Positions 1-11,400 of a DNA stretch of 64,000 nt are shown here, one piece after another (position 1 is the stretch's first letter; every line of letters starts with the position of its first letter). The translations under genes and the position numbers were made by a program. Origin of the DNA: Trametes villosa (taxonomy: Eukaryota; Basidiomycota; Agaricomycetes; Polyporales; Polyporaceae); assembly GCA_002964805.2 (NCBI GenBank), contig PUDQ02000017.1, forward strand, positions 62,001-126,000, in the 5' to 3' direction. Under the pieces are notes generated by a model. It had not been told where the DNA came from. It ran no database searches and worked only from the letters and a program-made list of their open reading frames with translations.

Positions 1-101
1 ACGTCACATCACCAGGTGAGCCTCCCGCCATCTCCTCGGGCACGCGCGCGTCCGCCGCCGCTGTCAGCCACCCTGTCCGCCACTCCATCGCACCCGCACA
101 T

Positions 102-2517
102 ATGATGCTCACACCTCCCTCCCCAGACCCGAACGGACACCGATCCCACATGAGCACGGTTGTGAACACCCGCACGTACTCCGCCCCCATGGACTACTCC
201 TTCTCGCGGCACGCAAACAGCGCAGGGGCGCCCCTTCCCCGTATCCCTCGTCGGGCATCGGCCTCGCGGACACCCTCTGCGTCGTCGTCGACCGCCGCCG
301 CTATCCACAGCATTTTCGCCGTGGCCGCGCCGGTGTACTCCCCGCCCGCCACTCCCGCCACGTTGGTCGTCCAGCCCCCCACCCCGGAGAGGACAGAGTC
401 GCCCAGGATGGAGAACGGTCCGGAGGATGCGTCCAGCTCTTCGAGCAGTTCCGAGGCGTACGTCCAGATGCTCAACCCCCGTGCGAAGCGTGTCCGCAGG
501 CCCAAGATGCAGCCGCTTCGTTCGCCCGAGGAGTCCACGCCTACGCCCGCGGTGCTCAAGGCCAAGGCCGTCCAGGAGAGAGCCGTCGCTTTCCCCGCCC
601 GCGATGCGGATGAGAACGCGTCAGGGAACGAGACACCCCGGCAGTCCAGCTACTCGACTCGCCCCGGCTTCCGGATAGACTTGGACACGCTCAAGACGCC
701 TCTTGGAGTAACGACGCTCCGCTCGGACAGCAGCAACAGCCGCGCAGTGTCTGCGCCTCAGGAGACCGCAGCGAGCATCGCGCGGAAGAAGTCTGGAGAG
801 CCGCTCAAGTCTTCGCTCAAGAGCCGGCGGCCCGTTGTGCGTGGGGATCTCTCGGTCGTGACGGACATCGCGTCGACCAAGAGTGAACCGGCGACGCCGA
901 TGGGCTCCAAGTCCGTCCACTTCGACGCCAAGCTGGAGCACGTCAAGTTGTTCCTGGCTGAGCAGAAGCCTCTTGCGATCTCGCGCGAGGGTAGCCCGAC
1001 GGACACGAGCGGAACGGAGAGCGATTTCCCGAGCTCGATCTACGGTCACCGGCGCGGAGAGGAGGAGAAGACGCTCACGATGCAGGTCGTCAACATGCCC
1101 GCATCCCCCCGCTTGGACGCGGACATGGCGTTCGAGCGCCTCGAGCTTTCCCCCGAGGGCACCGTCTTGAACGGCACCGTGCGCGTACGCAACATCGCGT
1201 TCGAGAAGTGGGTCGCCGTCCGCTTCACGGTCGACGGCTGGCAGACGACGAGCGAGTGCACGGCACGGTACTCGGAGTCCATCGAGGCCGGTGTATTCGA
1301 CCGGTTCGCCTTCTCGATACGCTTGGGCGACATGCTAGCTCGCATCGAGGAGAAGACCCTCTTCTTCGCTCTCCGGTACAACGTCGCTGGTCGCGAGATC
1401 TGGGACAACAACGACGGGCAGAACTACAAGGTCACGTTCGCCAAGGTTCCTCGCCTCAACCCCTCGGCTTCGGCGGATTCCGGTCTCGCCTCCCTCAAGA
1501 GCAAGCTCGAGAACGTCGTGAAGGGCCGGGAGACGGTTGGCGGGTACGTCGCGTCTGGCCGCAAGGCACGCGCGGAGTCGTTCACGCTAGAGGCGACGAC
1601 GTCGCTCTCTGCTCGGTACGACTTTGCTGCGTCGCTGAAGAGCCCGTGGTCGCGTACGCCCGTCGCTAACAAGAGCGCGCACTCGCGGACAAGCACCTAT
1701 CCCAACGCTTTTCCCCAGTTCCCCAAGCGGACCGGGACTAAGCAAGTGTTCGAGGACGTTCACGCCCTCACTCGCGGCTCCCCGCGGATACTCGATTCGG
1801 AGGACGTGCCTACGATCGCTCTCCCCGTGGACGGCGCGCTCGAGGACACCCCGGTGCCCGCCATGAGCCGCCGTCGCGGCCGGAACCACCAGCGGGGCTA
1901 CTTCGACCTTGGCCTCTCGCACCACTCCTCAGGCTCCGTCCGGCGGACGCCCACTAGCGCGTCTCCCGATGCGCTTAGTCCGGGGTCTGTCCCGCGCTCG
2001 GTGAGCTCCCCAGCGCAGGCGTGGTACCTGGAGCGGGGTGGGAGCCAAGAGTCGACGCCGTCAGTGACGTCGAATTCGGAATCGTCCTCGCCTTCCGGGT
2101 CGCCCGTCGAGGGGCCGTCATATAATGTCCTGGGTGGAGTTGCGGGCGGGCTGCTCAGTCCGGTGGAGGGCGACAGCTACAGCGTGTTCTTGAACAGGTG
2201 CGTCTGTGTTTCGGCTCCGTTGAGATCCGTCGTGGCTGACGCCGACGATGCGTCACAGGTACTGCTACTATACTGGGGCAGCCGACCCGTTCCTGGATGC
2301 GCAGCCGGAAGCAATCCACCGCTCGCACTCCGCGTCGAGCGTGGAGGAGTTCCTCTCGTCGCCGAACCCGAACTACATGCTCTCGCCCGGCGAGGCGCCG
2401 ACGCGCTCTCCGAGCTACGACGACGTCGTGTCGATGAGCGGGAGCACGACGCCCACCTCGCGCAGCATGGGCGGCTTTGGCGACGCGTCCCCGCCGATGC
2501 TCTCCGTCGCGCAATAG
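102..2517 (+). CDS. Glycogen-targeting PP1 regulatory subunit (CBM21 domain)
   Basis: Probable regulatory subunit that brings type-1 protein phosphatase to glycogen (GAC1/PIG family). Two exons, 102-2197 and 2259-2517, joined by a 61-bp GT-AG intron, give 784 aa in frame. A KSVHFD sequence near residue 270 fits the RVxF-like PP1 docking motif, and a CBM21 starch/glycogen-binding fold follows at about residues 340-447 (VRVRNIAFEKWVAVRFT, then WDNNDGQNYKVTF). The rest is Ser/Pro-rich and looks disordered, as is usual for this family. The start is uncertain: ATG102 is the first in frame, but ATG190 (MDYSFSRH) or an upstream exon ending near a possible donor at base 16 are alternatives. The domain call is strong; the glycogen role is inferred from the family. 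Confidence 0.85.
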
Positions 2518-3851
2518 ACGACCCGGCGCTTGTCCTAGACTGCGTCCCCGACCGCACAGGCGGGGGATAGAAGCGCAAAAACCGCACATTACGACCTCAC
2601 TACGTGGACATTCGTGCCACGCATGATATTTATATCCTTCATCCCCCACCGTCTTCCTTTCCCCCTCACCCTTGTATAACCCTTTTTTCTCGACCCCTTA
2701 TTCCCCCCTTACCCCTCAGCATCGCGCATGCGACCCCCGGTCGCGCGCCATCCGCACCCTACCCCACCCCGTTCGCCTTGTTTACCCCAGCCCCCTCTTG
2801 TCTCTTTTTATCCTGGATCTTGCGTCGAGCGCCAGGCTTCGATGTGTACTCTAGTTTGGTTGCGGTTCCCCCTCATCTGCTTCTCCCTCTTCTTCGCCCT
2901 TTCTCCGCCGCGCCCGCGACTCGGGCGATCCAGCCATACACATACACATCCCGAGACAGACATACAGACTGCATACATACCGTTTCACGTCTTTACGAGT
3001 CTTGCCCCCTCCCCCTAACGACGCCTTCAATGATGATTTTCGTTGATACACGGAGCTCTTGTGCTGAGGGGCTGGTCTTGCGCAAGTTCTGCGAACTTCC
3101 AAGTACTGCCTGTGTGCGCTTGTCCCTCTTTGGCCTACTGGGTTAGGGTTCTATACTACCGTCGGAGTTGGCGGGTGACGGCCGCCCAGGGCCGCCCACG
3201 GGCGTTGTTAGCGACGGTTTGAGCTTCGACGTTCAATATCTTGTGGCAGGTACTGTGATACTACTCATCCCATCGCTCCGGAAATGCGCTGGGTTGTCGT
3301 TACTGAACCACATCGCGGGGGTATTATAGCCCACCTGGTTCAAATGCTCCAGCTTGGCCCCTCTCTGGATCTCCCCCTCATCGTCGACTCCCTTTCAAGC
3401 TGCAAGGCGGTATGCACTGTATCTCGGTGAGTGTTGCGAACAACTGCGGATTTTTTACTCACACCCAGTTTCTTACCGTTTTCGCTGGCCAGCATGCAGT
3501 CCCAGGCATACTAGCAATGTGCGAGCTTCGCCGATACAACCTCTTTTCAATCGTTGAACCCGAAAAGCCTACAGCTATGTGATGGCAGAATTGAGATCTT
3601 GATGGAAGAAGGCCGCCAACAGCGCGATGTTGTAAGATTTCATTGAACGTTCTGAACTGATACAAGAGACGGTCGTGGATACATAGAGGAGCCCGTGATG
3701 ATGGCAGTGCATACAGTAGAGTCCAAGACAAGGAGAATGCATAAAGTGCCATAGTGAGTCATATGTTGTTTCCGATTCCGAAGTCCTTCTGATGAGATGA
3801 AAGCGTAGGTAGGGTATATGCGTGTCGGAATTCGTTCGATGCCTCTTGACC
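2518..3851. other. Intergenic: C/T-rich 3' flank between convergent genes
   Basis: No gene seen. Bases 2640-3010 of the plus strand are strongly pyrimidine-rich with short poly-T/C runs. This is plausibly the 3' UTR and terminator region of the CBM21 gene, since the next gene converges on it. Nothing else is recognised. Confidence 0.5.
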
Positions 3852-6496
3852 TCACGCCTGCCGTGCGCCACGACGAGACAGCCCGAGGCCACGAATCAGG
3901 GATGGAAAAACGGACTTCTTGTCCTCCACCGTCTTCGTCCGCTTGCTCGGGGGCTCTTCGCCGACAGGCTCCGTTCGCCTGACCTCCCGGTTCTCCTTGC
4001 CCCCCGGCCTCGCCCGCGGTTCCTCCTCGATTGCCCAAGGGTCGGCAGCCGCGACCTCCACTTCGACTTCGGTCGCGGGAAATGCATCGACCCCTGCGTC
4101 GACCGCCATGCCATCCACATCCTCCGTTACCGCCGAGGTGGTCGACTCGAGCTGGTCCCCCACCCTGTCGTCGTCCGGCCATTCCCTGGCAAGCGCAGCG
4201 TCGAGCAACTCGCGCAACGGGGCGTGCGAGCTCATGTTTCGCGCCAATGTGTCCCGAAGCGGAGGCGGGACGAACGCCTCATCCGCCTTGTACCGCGCCG
4301 ACACCCATCTCATCATCGTCCAAAGGACCCCGTTCAGGGGATGCTTCTCTGGCCGCCCGTCGATGTCGACGACGTAGAACTCGGACGCCGGCTCCGGTCC
4401 CCGGGGCGGACGAGGCTCATCGTCGTTCGTAGAGTCTTCTTCGTACCAGACCGGAGGCCGGGAGACGCGCAGTACCCCGTCGTGCATCGCGGTCCGCTTG
4501 TGAGGCTCGCAGCGGGGCAGGGTGTACGGGTACTGCGTGTGCTCCTGTTGCACGCTGGGGTTTAAGACCTCTTCCCCGTAGTACGCAGCAAGCGTGTGCT
4601 CGACCTCTGCGCACTCGTGGCGGAGGTACCGGAGGCCGTTGTAGTGCAAGATATGGAGGAAGGACTCGAGTTCGTCCTCGACATGCGCGGGCGCGTAGGG
4701 GTTGTCCAGCGCATGCGCGGCAGCGAACGCATGCCAGGTTCCCTGTGAAGCAACCCGCTCGTCAGTCAAGATACGGATATGGGAGGAGAAGGGGAGACGG
4801 TACCATGCGCACGGGGGCCGGGCGGTAGCGCGACGAAGGCATCTCACCGCCGATGTAAGGCATGCACTTAGCCAGCTCCCAGCCGGTGAGTAGGCCTTTC
4901 CATTCCACCGTGTATGTGCTGCTGCGGACTTTGACAAGGGTGGGCAGGATAAGGATGTTCCCGTCGCCGACATCGCGGTGGAGGATCCGCGACCCACATT
5001 TGTAAGCCTCGGCATGGGCTGTGAGTGCAAACCGTCAGTGAAGTCCGAAGCTAACAGCGCGTCGTGTACACGTACCATCGACACTGTCCTTGACGGCCGA
5101 CACCAGCTGCTTCCCGGTCTCGAAGCGGCATAGGGGCATGGCCACCTCCTCCACCACGATCCTGTAGTGACGGTACATGCGCAAGCTCGGCGGAGGGGGC
5201 CGACGAGAGCTACCGGCGCCGCTTCCAGTGGACGCGTACGAATACGACCTCGAAACCGACTTGGGACGGTTGGTAACGCCCTCGGTGTAGGACGCCGCGG
5301 CGCGGTCGAATATCGGCCGGGACCCCCAGTAGCTTTGGGTCAGCGTGTCCTGCCCGAGCTCCCCGTGACACACCAGCGTCGGTACGTTCTTGACCTCCGC
5401 CTGGTTCAGCTTCTTCAGGATGTCGCCTTCCAGAGCCTGCTCTGCAGTGTCCTCGCATTGCGGCAACCACGTGTCCTTGAGGAGGACGAAGCGTCCTGCC
5501 TCCAGGTCAAGTGCGACGTAGTTACGTGTCGCGCGTCCGACGGCCCCAGGAGCGACGAAGTTCGGGATGCCAACGAGGAACGCGCGGGTAGACTTGCCGT
5601 TCTTCTTTGGCACCAGCAGCTTGTAGCGCGGGCCGTCGTGCTGGATTGACTCGGCGAACATGCGCCGCACGTATGCGAACACGCGAGGTGCCTGCTTGCT
5701 CGCCTTGTCGAGCTGGACATGCGCCCCTTCCGTCTCCGGGATGTCGGCCTCCTGGGGTCGAGCGAACTCGTCCATGAGCTGGAACTCCGCAGACCCGCGC
5801 TCCAGCGGTGTGGCGGTGGTGTCCAAGCCCTGTGCCTCATGGCCAAGGCGCGAGAACGCCCAAAAGACGTCGCGGAGTGCGCCTGGAGTGTTGACATAGT
5901 TGACCAGCTCGCTGTAGACCGCGCCCGAGCGGTCCCAACGCGCGAGGCGCATGTTCGGGCCGTTCATGAGCAGCGTGAAGAGCGCGGTGCGCTGCTGGAG
6001 CGCGAGCGCATGCGCGATGTAGCCGTCCGCGCGCTTCTTCGCCGCAGCGGACCAGTCCGTGTCGTCGAACGGGTCGGCGGGGGTCCCGCCGACGGTGAAC
6101 TCGATGAGGAGGCGTTGCTTCTCCCAGTGGGGATTGCCGTCGGCGGGCGTGTCCTCCACGGCGTAGAGCGCGGCGTCGACCTTGGACGGGCCCTCGGTGT
6201 TCGGGTCCCAGCGACCGTGACCCAGGGCCACCTTGAACCCCGGGCAGAGAGCGAGGCCGTTCTTAGGCGGAGCGTTAACGAGCTTCGCCTGAGAGTGGGG
6301 CCGTTAGCAGATGGGGAGGTCGCTGCTGAAGAGCACCTACCATCCTGGTTGCCAAATCTTGGTCAGTCTCCGAAGCGCCGGGAGGAACCACGTCCTTGTG
6401 GCTAAGCCTAGGGCGTGGCTCTGGGCTCAGAGGCTCCTTGCCCGGGGACGGAAAGAATTCGTCAAGGAATTTGGTAAAAGCCATGTATACCGCCAT
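3852..6496 (-). CDS. FunK1-type fungal protein kinase with altered DFG-like motif
   Basis: Member of the FunK1 kinase family expanded in Agaricomycetes. Four exons (6496-6341, 6288-5076, 5018-4804, 4742-3852) with introns of 52, 57 and 61 bp give an in-frame 824-aa protein. The N-terminal FunK1 region includes LARWDRSGAVYSELVNY and FAYVRRMFAESI. The catalytic loop is HRDVGDGNIL (5' part of exon 3). The activation-segment block that usually reads IDWDL/DWDLA reads LTGWELAK here (minus strand, about 4866-4890), so the usual first Asp is Gly. The GTWHAFAAAHALD and HVEDELESFLHILHYNGLRYL blocks that follow are typical of FunK1. The tail is acidic and then basic, with a PPSKRTKT sequence that could act in nuclear import. 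The start could also be Met5 (6484). Substrate unknown; activity is doubtful if the Asp is essential. Confidence 0.88.
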
Positions 6497-7226
6497 GATT
6501 ACGATATCTTTTCAAACTGGTCTGAGATTGCGGTTTGGAGGTGGGGTGAATGGTGGCTAAGGACCAAGAGGTGGCTAGATGAATCGCGGAGAGAGACAGC
6601 TTGTAAACTAGCGGTTGCAGCGCAGTGAATGTCAGCATGCAGGAGAGGATATATAATGTGGCGCACTTGCCTCGCGATGTCGAGCTAGAGGAGAGCGATG
6701 GGGGAGGTAGGTGAGTGAGTGGTAGAGAAGAGGGAGAGGGAGGCTAAAGCGCTCGTCTTATGCTCTTCGGCTAGCGGGGAGCATCCTTCCACTCCGCGAT
6801 GCTTGGCTTGCCATTGTCCTGTACGCGCCCGTGAGCAGAACACATTTGTAACCCGCCGCGACTAAGCGAAGGATAGGCTTGGATAGGCTTGGACTAGGCA
6901 GGCCTATGCGGACTACGGCCCAGGAAGTGAGTGGGCTTCAGAAGATCCTAGCACTCTCAAAACTCATCAACTCTGCAGGGACTTCAACATGCTAGTATTT
7001 CAATGAAGCAGCACACCTCTTTTGCAAGCAAATGTTCATATTGGTGCAGAAGGTCAAGTCCGTGCATGCGAAGTCCGTTACAGTCGTGTCTACTGTCCTC
7101 TCACAGTCCATCTAGTACGTCCACATCTCACGAAACGCCGCTATTGGTAGGGCTCTTCATCGGGCCCTGGATACTAAGACAACTGTCAGCAACATGTCGT
7201 TGGTAAATTCAACTCGCGAACTCACA
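6497..7226. other. Intergenic, probable promoter of the FunK1 gene
   Basis: No coding signal. It holds an AT-rich TATA-like stretch at 6649-6657, a short tandem duplication of GGATAGGCTTGGA near 6871-6893, and the 3' flank of the cerato-platanin gene at its right end. No other structure recognised. Confidence 0.4.
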
Positions 7227-7646
7227 TCACAAGCCGCACTTGGACTTGTCGACCTGCTTCGCCTCAGCCTCGATCCGACCGAGCTTCTTCGCCTGCCCGT
7301 TCGTGAGCGCGTTCATTGCGCCGAGCGCGACGTTCCACCCGCTCTTCGCGTGATCGACCGCGAGCACGTTGATGCTCTTGCCCTTGTACGTGAGCTGCCA
7401 GCACGTCCCGCACTGCGCGCTGTTCCACCCGCCGACGACCGCCGCGCCGCCGAGGTTCGGGAAGTGCGGGAGCGCGCCGAACGTCTTGTACCCCTTCGTG
7501 AGCAGTCCGTGCGAACCGTCCGAGCAGGCGACGCTGGCAAGGCTGCCCGACCGGTTGTCGTAAACCTCGTCGTATGAGACGGTCACCCCCAGCGCGGAGG
7601 GGACGAGGAGCGCGAGCGCGGCGAGAGCGAATGCCTTGAACTGCAT
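7227..7646 (-). CDS. Cerato-platanin family secreted protein
   Basis: Single-exon 139-aa protein beginning MQFKAFALAALALLVPSALG, a clear signal peptide. The mature chain starts VTVSYDEVYDNRSGSL, the family hallmark. Four cysteines (in VACSDG, AQCGTC and the C-terminal KCGL) match the two conserved disulfides. CGTCWQLTYKGKSINVLAVDHA is the core of the fold. Members are small extracellular proteins that bind chitin oligomers and are abundant in mushroom-forming fungi, where they are linked to hyphal growth and plant interaction. Met7646 is chosen over upstream in-frame codons because it begins the signal peptide. A TATA-like GATAAAA (minus strand, 7748-7754) lies about 100 bp upstream. Confidence 0.95.
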   Translation of the reverse strand: MQFKAFALAALALLVPSALGVTVSYDEVYDNRSGSLASVACSDGSHGLLTKGYKTFGALPHFPNLGGAAVVGGWNSAQCGTCWQLTYKGKSINVLAVDHAKSGWNVALGAMNALTNGQAKKLGRIEAEAKQVDKSKCGL

Positions 7647-8435
7647 AGTGATTGGTGGCGGGAGTCGTGCAGGACGTGTAATGGGTATGAGGTGCGGGGA
7701 GAGCTTGGAGCAGAAGCTACTGAGGAATACTGGCCTTGCGCGCGCCCTTTTATCCCGGGGCGCGATATGCGCGGGCTTGGGACGCGTCGGGGAACGGTCA
7801 CGGACGAGGCCCGGGCGGTCATGCGGTGATGTCGGGTCTACCATGCACGCGGCGAGCTACGGGTTGGCTGACCTTCCTGCATCGCGCGCGCTGTTCGCGA
7901 CCCTTCTCGAGGGCACATCAGCCTGCTTTGGCCGCCGCGGTGCGGCCTTCGCCCGCCGTACGAGGTTTCATCGAACGCGGGCGCACGTTCGACGACGGAG
8001 AAACTCCACGAGGGTTGGGCCGGATTGGGCATGCACTGTGCTTGGAGGGCGATGCCCGCATGAGGTGCATCACACTGCAATGCAAGAGTTTCGGGTACAC
8101 AGGATGAAAGTTAGGGAATAGCCAGCTGGCTTGCTTCACGAAGCGCGGGCAGTGCGACTCCCGGACAGCTCTTTCACTAGCACAACTGTAGGTTAATCAT
8201 TCCTACAACAAGCATCTCACGAAAGCTACCTCCCAGGCACACAGCGGCTTCATTTGCAGGGTGAATGTAGCATGCATGCAGCATTGCGGAGGCTGCATGT
8301 CGGACAGTTGGGGTGCAATGATGAGAGGCATGTTTCAAGTGCCAGTAGCGTGTACAATTTGAGAAAACGTGAGGAGTGTACATTCATGGTGTCATCGCAG
8401 AGACGTCATTGTTCGTTCCGGAGCCTGTCTAACCG
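7647..8435. other. Intergenic: cerato-platanin promoter and ATPase 3' flank
   Basis: No gene seen. The left 150 bp holds the cerato-platanin promoter and 5' UTR. The rest is spacer up to the 3' end of the P-type ATPase, with small overlapping open frames on both strands but no conserved motif. Confidence 0.4.
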
Positions 8436-11400
8436 TTAGTGCCGCGAACGCATGCTCATCGTCCTCATCGTTGGGACTAGTTACAGCAGTGAACAGCAGT
8501 TAGAATAATGACCAAAAGACGGGATTACAAGGAACACTTACACATCATGAGACCCTTGATATCTTTTACCCGGCTCTGCTCGACACCCTTGCGCAGCAGT
8601 AGTACGCGTATACTGGACCACACCAGGAGCAGGACGCCGAACGCGACGGGGATAAGCCAGTAGAGGGGAGAGAGATGCACGGAGCCGCCAAACACGACGT
8701 GCAGAGGTGGGGTATAGATGATGAACATGCCGAGGCATGCGCCCGCGACGATGCCCGCGAAGTTGTAGTAGTTGCCAACGATCGATCTTCCGAAGGGGAA
8801 GCGGAATTTCGCTTTGACGGCGAAGACCTGTAGAGCGAATGTCTGAGTTGTGCTCATCCTTAACTGAAGTTAGCACTCACGTTGAAGCACTGGATGATGA
8901 AGACGGAGAGATAGACTACGGAGTGCGACATTATTAGCGTTGTCTTTCGGGTGTCCGTAGCTTCCGGGACCAACCTATCGACTGCGCTTGCGCAAGCGCG
9001 TCAACCTGCTGTGAGGCGGAGAGGACGTGTCCTCGGCTGTTCACGAAGTCAGGCGATGACTTGGTGAAGTACGCTGCCAGAATGTTAGCACGCAACTCCC
9101 TGTCATAGTAGATAGACCCTTACAGATCGAGGGCGAAGCACTCAGGGCGGTTTGCGCCCGCCGAAGGTCTCCCGGCGTGAAGCCGTTCTTAAAGAAAACC
9201 ACGAAGTACGCAGTCAGGCTACTCGGCATGTGGGGTGAGCATCCTGATAAGCGCGACGACATCCTGACGATCGTCCACTCACGCGCCAACCATCTCGATC
9301 ACTCCTGCCTCCAAGTACGCGTAGCTCAGCAGCTTGCCGTCGACCAGCGTCTCGTCGTCGGACCGTTCCAGGGCGTCTTCCCAGAATTGGCGCGTGAACG
9401 GAGCTTTAACGCGCGTCAAGAACTGCGAGAAGCGGCTTGGGTGGATGATCTCGTCTGTTTCGGGGTCGCGACGAAGGGTCTTCGTCCGGCGCAGGGCGCG
9501 CTTCTTCAACGCCGTGATAGAGTGATCGTTCACTGCAGACTGTCGGTGAGCACTTGTTACCTCATGATGAGCGACGAGGGGAACTGACCCGGCTTCCGGG
9601 GGGCCATGCGCATGAGTCCGTCCTGAGTCTCCGGCTTGTCCCACGCGAACGATAGCTGATAGCGCGGATGATCAGCCTCACGCACACACGTTGAAAGCTA
9701 TATGGAGGAGCCACTCACCGCGACAAACAACTCAAAGCCCAAATCTAGAGCCCTATCAGCTGTTGTACGGGGCGTCATAACGATGACGATACACACCGAT
9801 GACGAGGATGAGAATAGCTGACAGCGGGAGGGGTATAGGGACCACAACATCTACGACCACGAGTCAGCGTCGGTTCATGCTTCATGGCGCACTTCAAACT
9901 GGACATACAGAGAAGCTGGGGTATAACCTCCGGAGTACTATGTGAGATGGTATATCTGGTCGCCAATGTTAGCGGGATGTTCCTGTCTCAACCGCATGCC
10001 GCTCACTGGATAGAGCGCTTGAGGTTGACGAAGATCTGGCGTCCTTCAGCTACACCCTCTGAATGCCGCTTGGTGAGTACGGTTCGCTAGGACCTTGCAC
10101 TGACACCGATACTTACTGACTGTCGAGGCGAAGTTGTCGTCTACGTACGGCCGTTAGCTACCAGAACCGCAGAGCGTGGCAAGCACACGGAGACGAACCG
10201 AGCAGAATCATGTTCGCAGCCTCCTTGGACACATCAGATCCCGAGATGTTCATTGCAATACCCAAGTCGGCCTGAAGCAAGTTTAGCCATGCAATTTGAC
10301 GTATTGTCTCGCTCCGAGCTTACCTTCTTGAGCGCAGGCGAGTCGTTCACTCCATCCCCAGTTCTGTAGGATGTCAGCCCATCGTGAACGCCTCGATGGT
10401 GTCTGGTACTCACACGCCGACGATATGACCGAGAGCCTGAGCGCGTTTGACTGGCAAAGTTGAGCTTACACCTCGACACCGATCAACATGACAGGGCTCA
10501 CCGATCTCTAGCTTGTGTTGCGGAGAGGTGCGCGCGAACACAATCTCGTTCTTGGCGAAGACTGACAAGCAAGACAATCAGCCATCACCTCACGACCTCT
10601 CCACTGCACGTACTCTGATCCCACTGCCACCCTTGCAGGGCATCGATGTCGTCTCCATGAATGACGACCGCGTCCACCTCGTCCTCGTAGATCTCCTCTA
10701 CCGGCCGCCCGGTCTTCTTGCTAAGCGTCTCCTTCGTCTCTCCAAGGATGAGGTTGATCTTGCGCGCGATAGCCTCCGCCGTCTTCGGGTGGTCGCCAGT
10801 AACCATCATGACCTTGATGCCCGCGAGGCGGAGAGTACCGATAGCCTCCCGGACGCCGTGCTTGGGCGGGTCTTCGAGCGAGATGAGGCCACAGAAGCAG
10901 TACTCCGTGCTAGGGTATTTGGCGTCGGTCTTCGAGAACTCGAAGTCTGGATCGTAAACGTCGCTCGGGAGCAGCTTCTGGGCGCAGGCAATGACACGGT
11001 GGCCGCGGGAGGCCATGTACTGCAGACACAGTGAGCGAGGAACATGTGATAAGAGGGAAGGGACTCACGTCGTATGCTTCGTCGTACTTCGCCTTGAAGT
11101 CATCGGTGATGGGAACCTCCTCGCCGTCCTTCAGGTAAGTCGAGCACTTCGCGAGGACACGCTCGGGTGCTCCCTTGATGTACGCGGTCAGGATGCCCTC
11201 CTTGTGCTGCTTCTCGAGCTGTACAGTACGATTAGCATGGAGCGGTGGCCGAGCAGCACGCCCGGATGCTCACAATGACCAGAGCCCACTTGTTCGAGGA
11301 GTTGAACGGGATCTCAAACGTCCTCGCGTGCTGCTTCTGGTACCCGTCGTAGTCCGAGATATGCTTGCCTGCAAACCGGATCAGGCCCGTCTCAGTTGCG

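Noticed and set aside
3330..3370. GGTTCAAATGC resembling a tRNA T-loop
   Set aside because: No acceptor-stem pairing or A box upstream.
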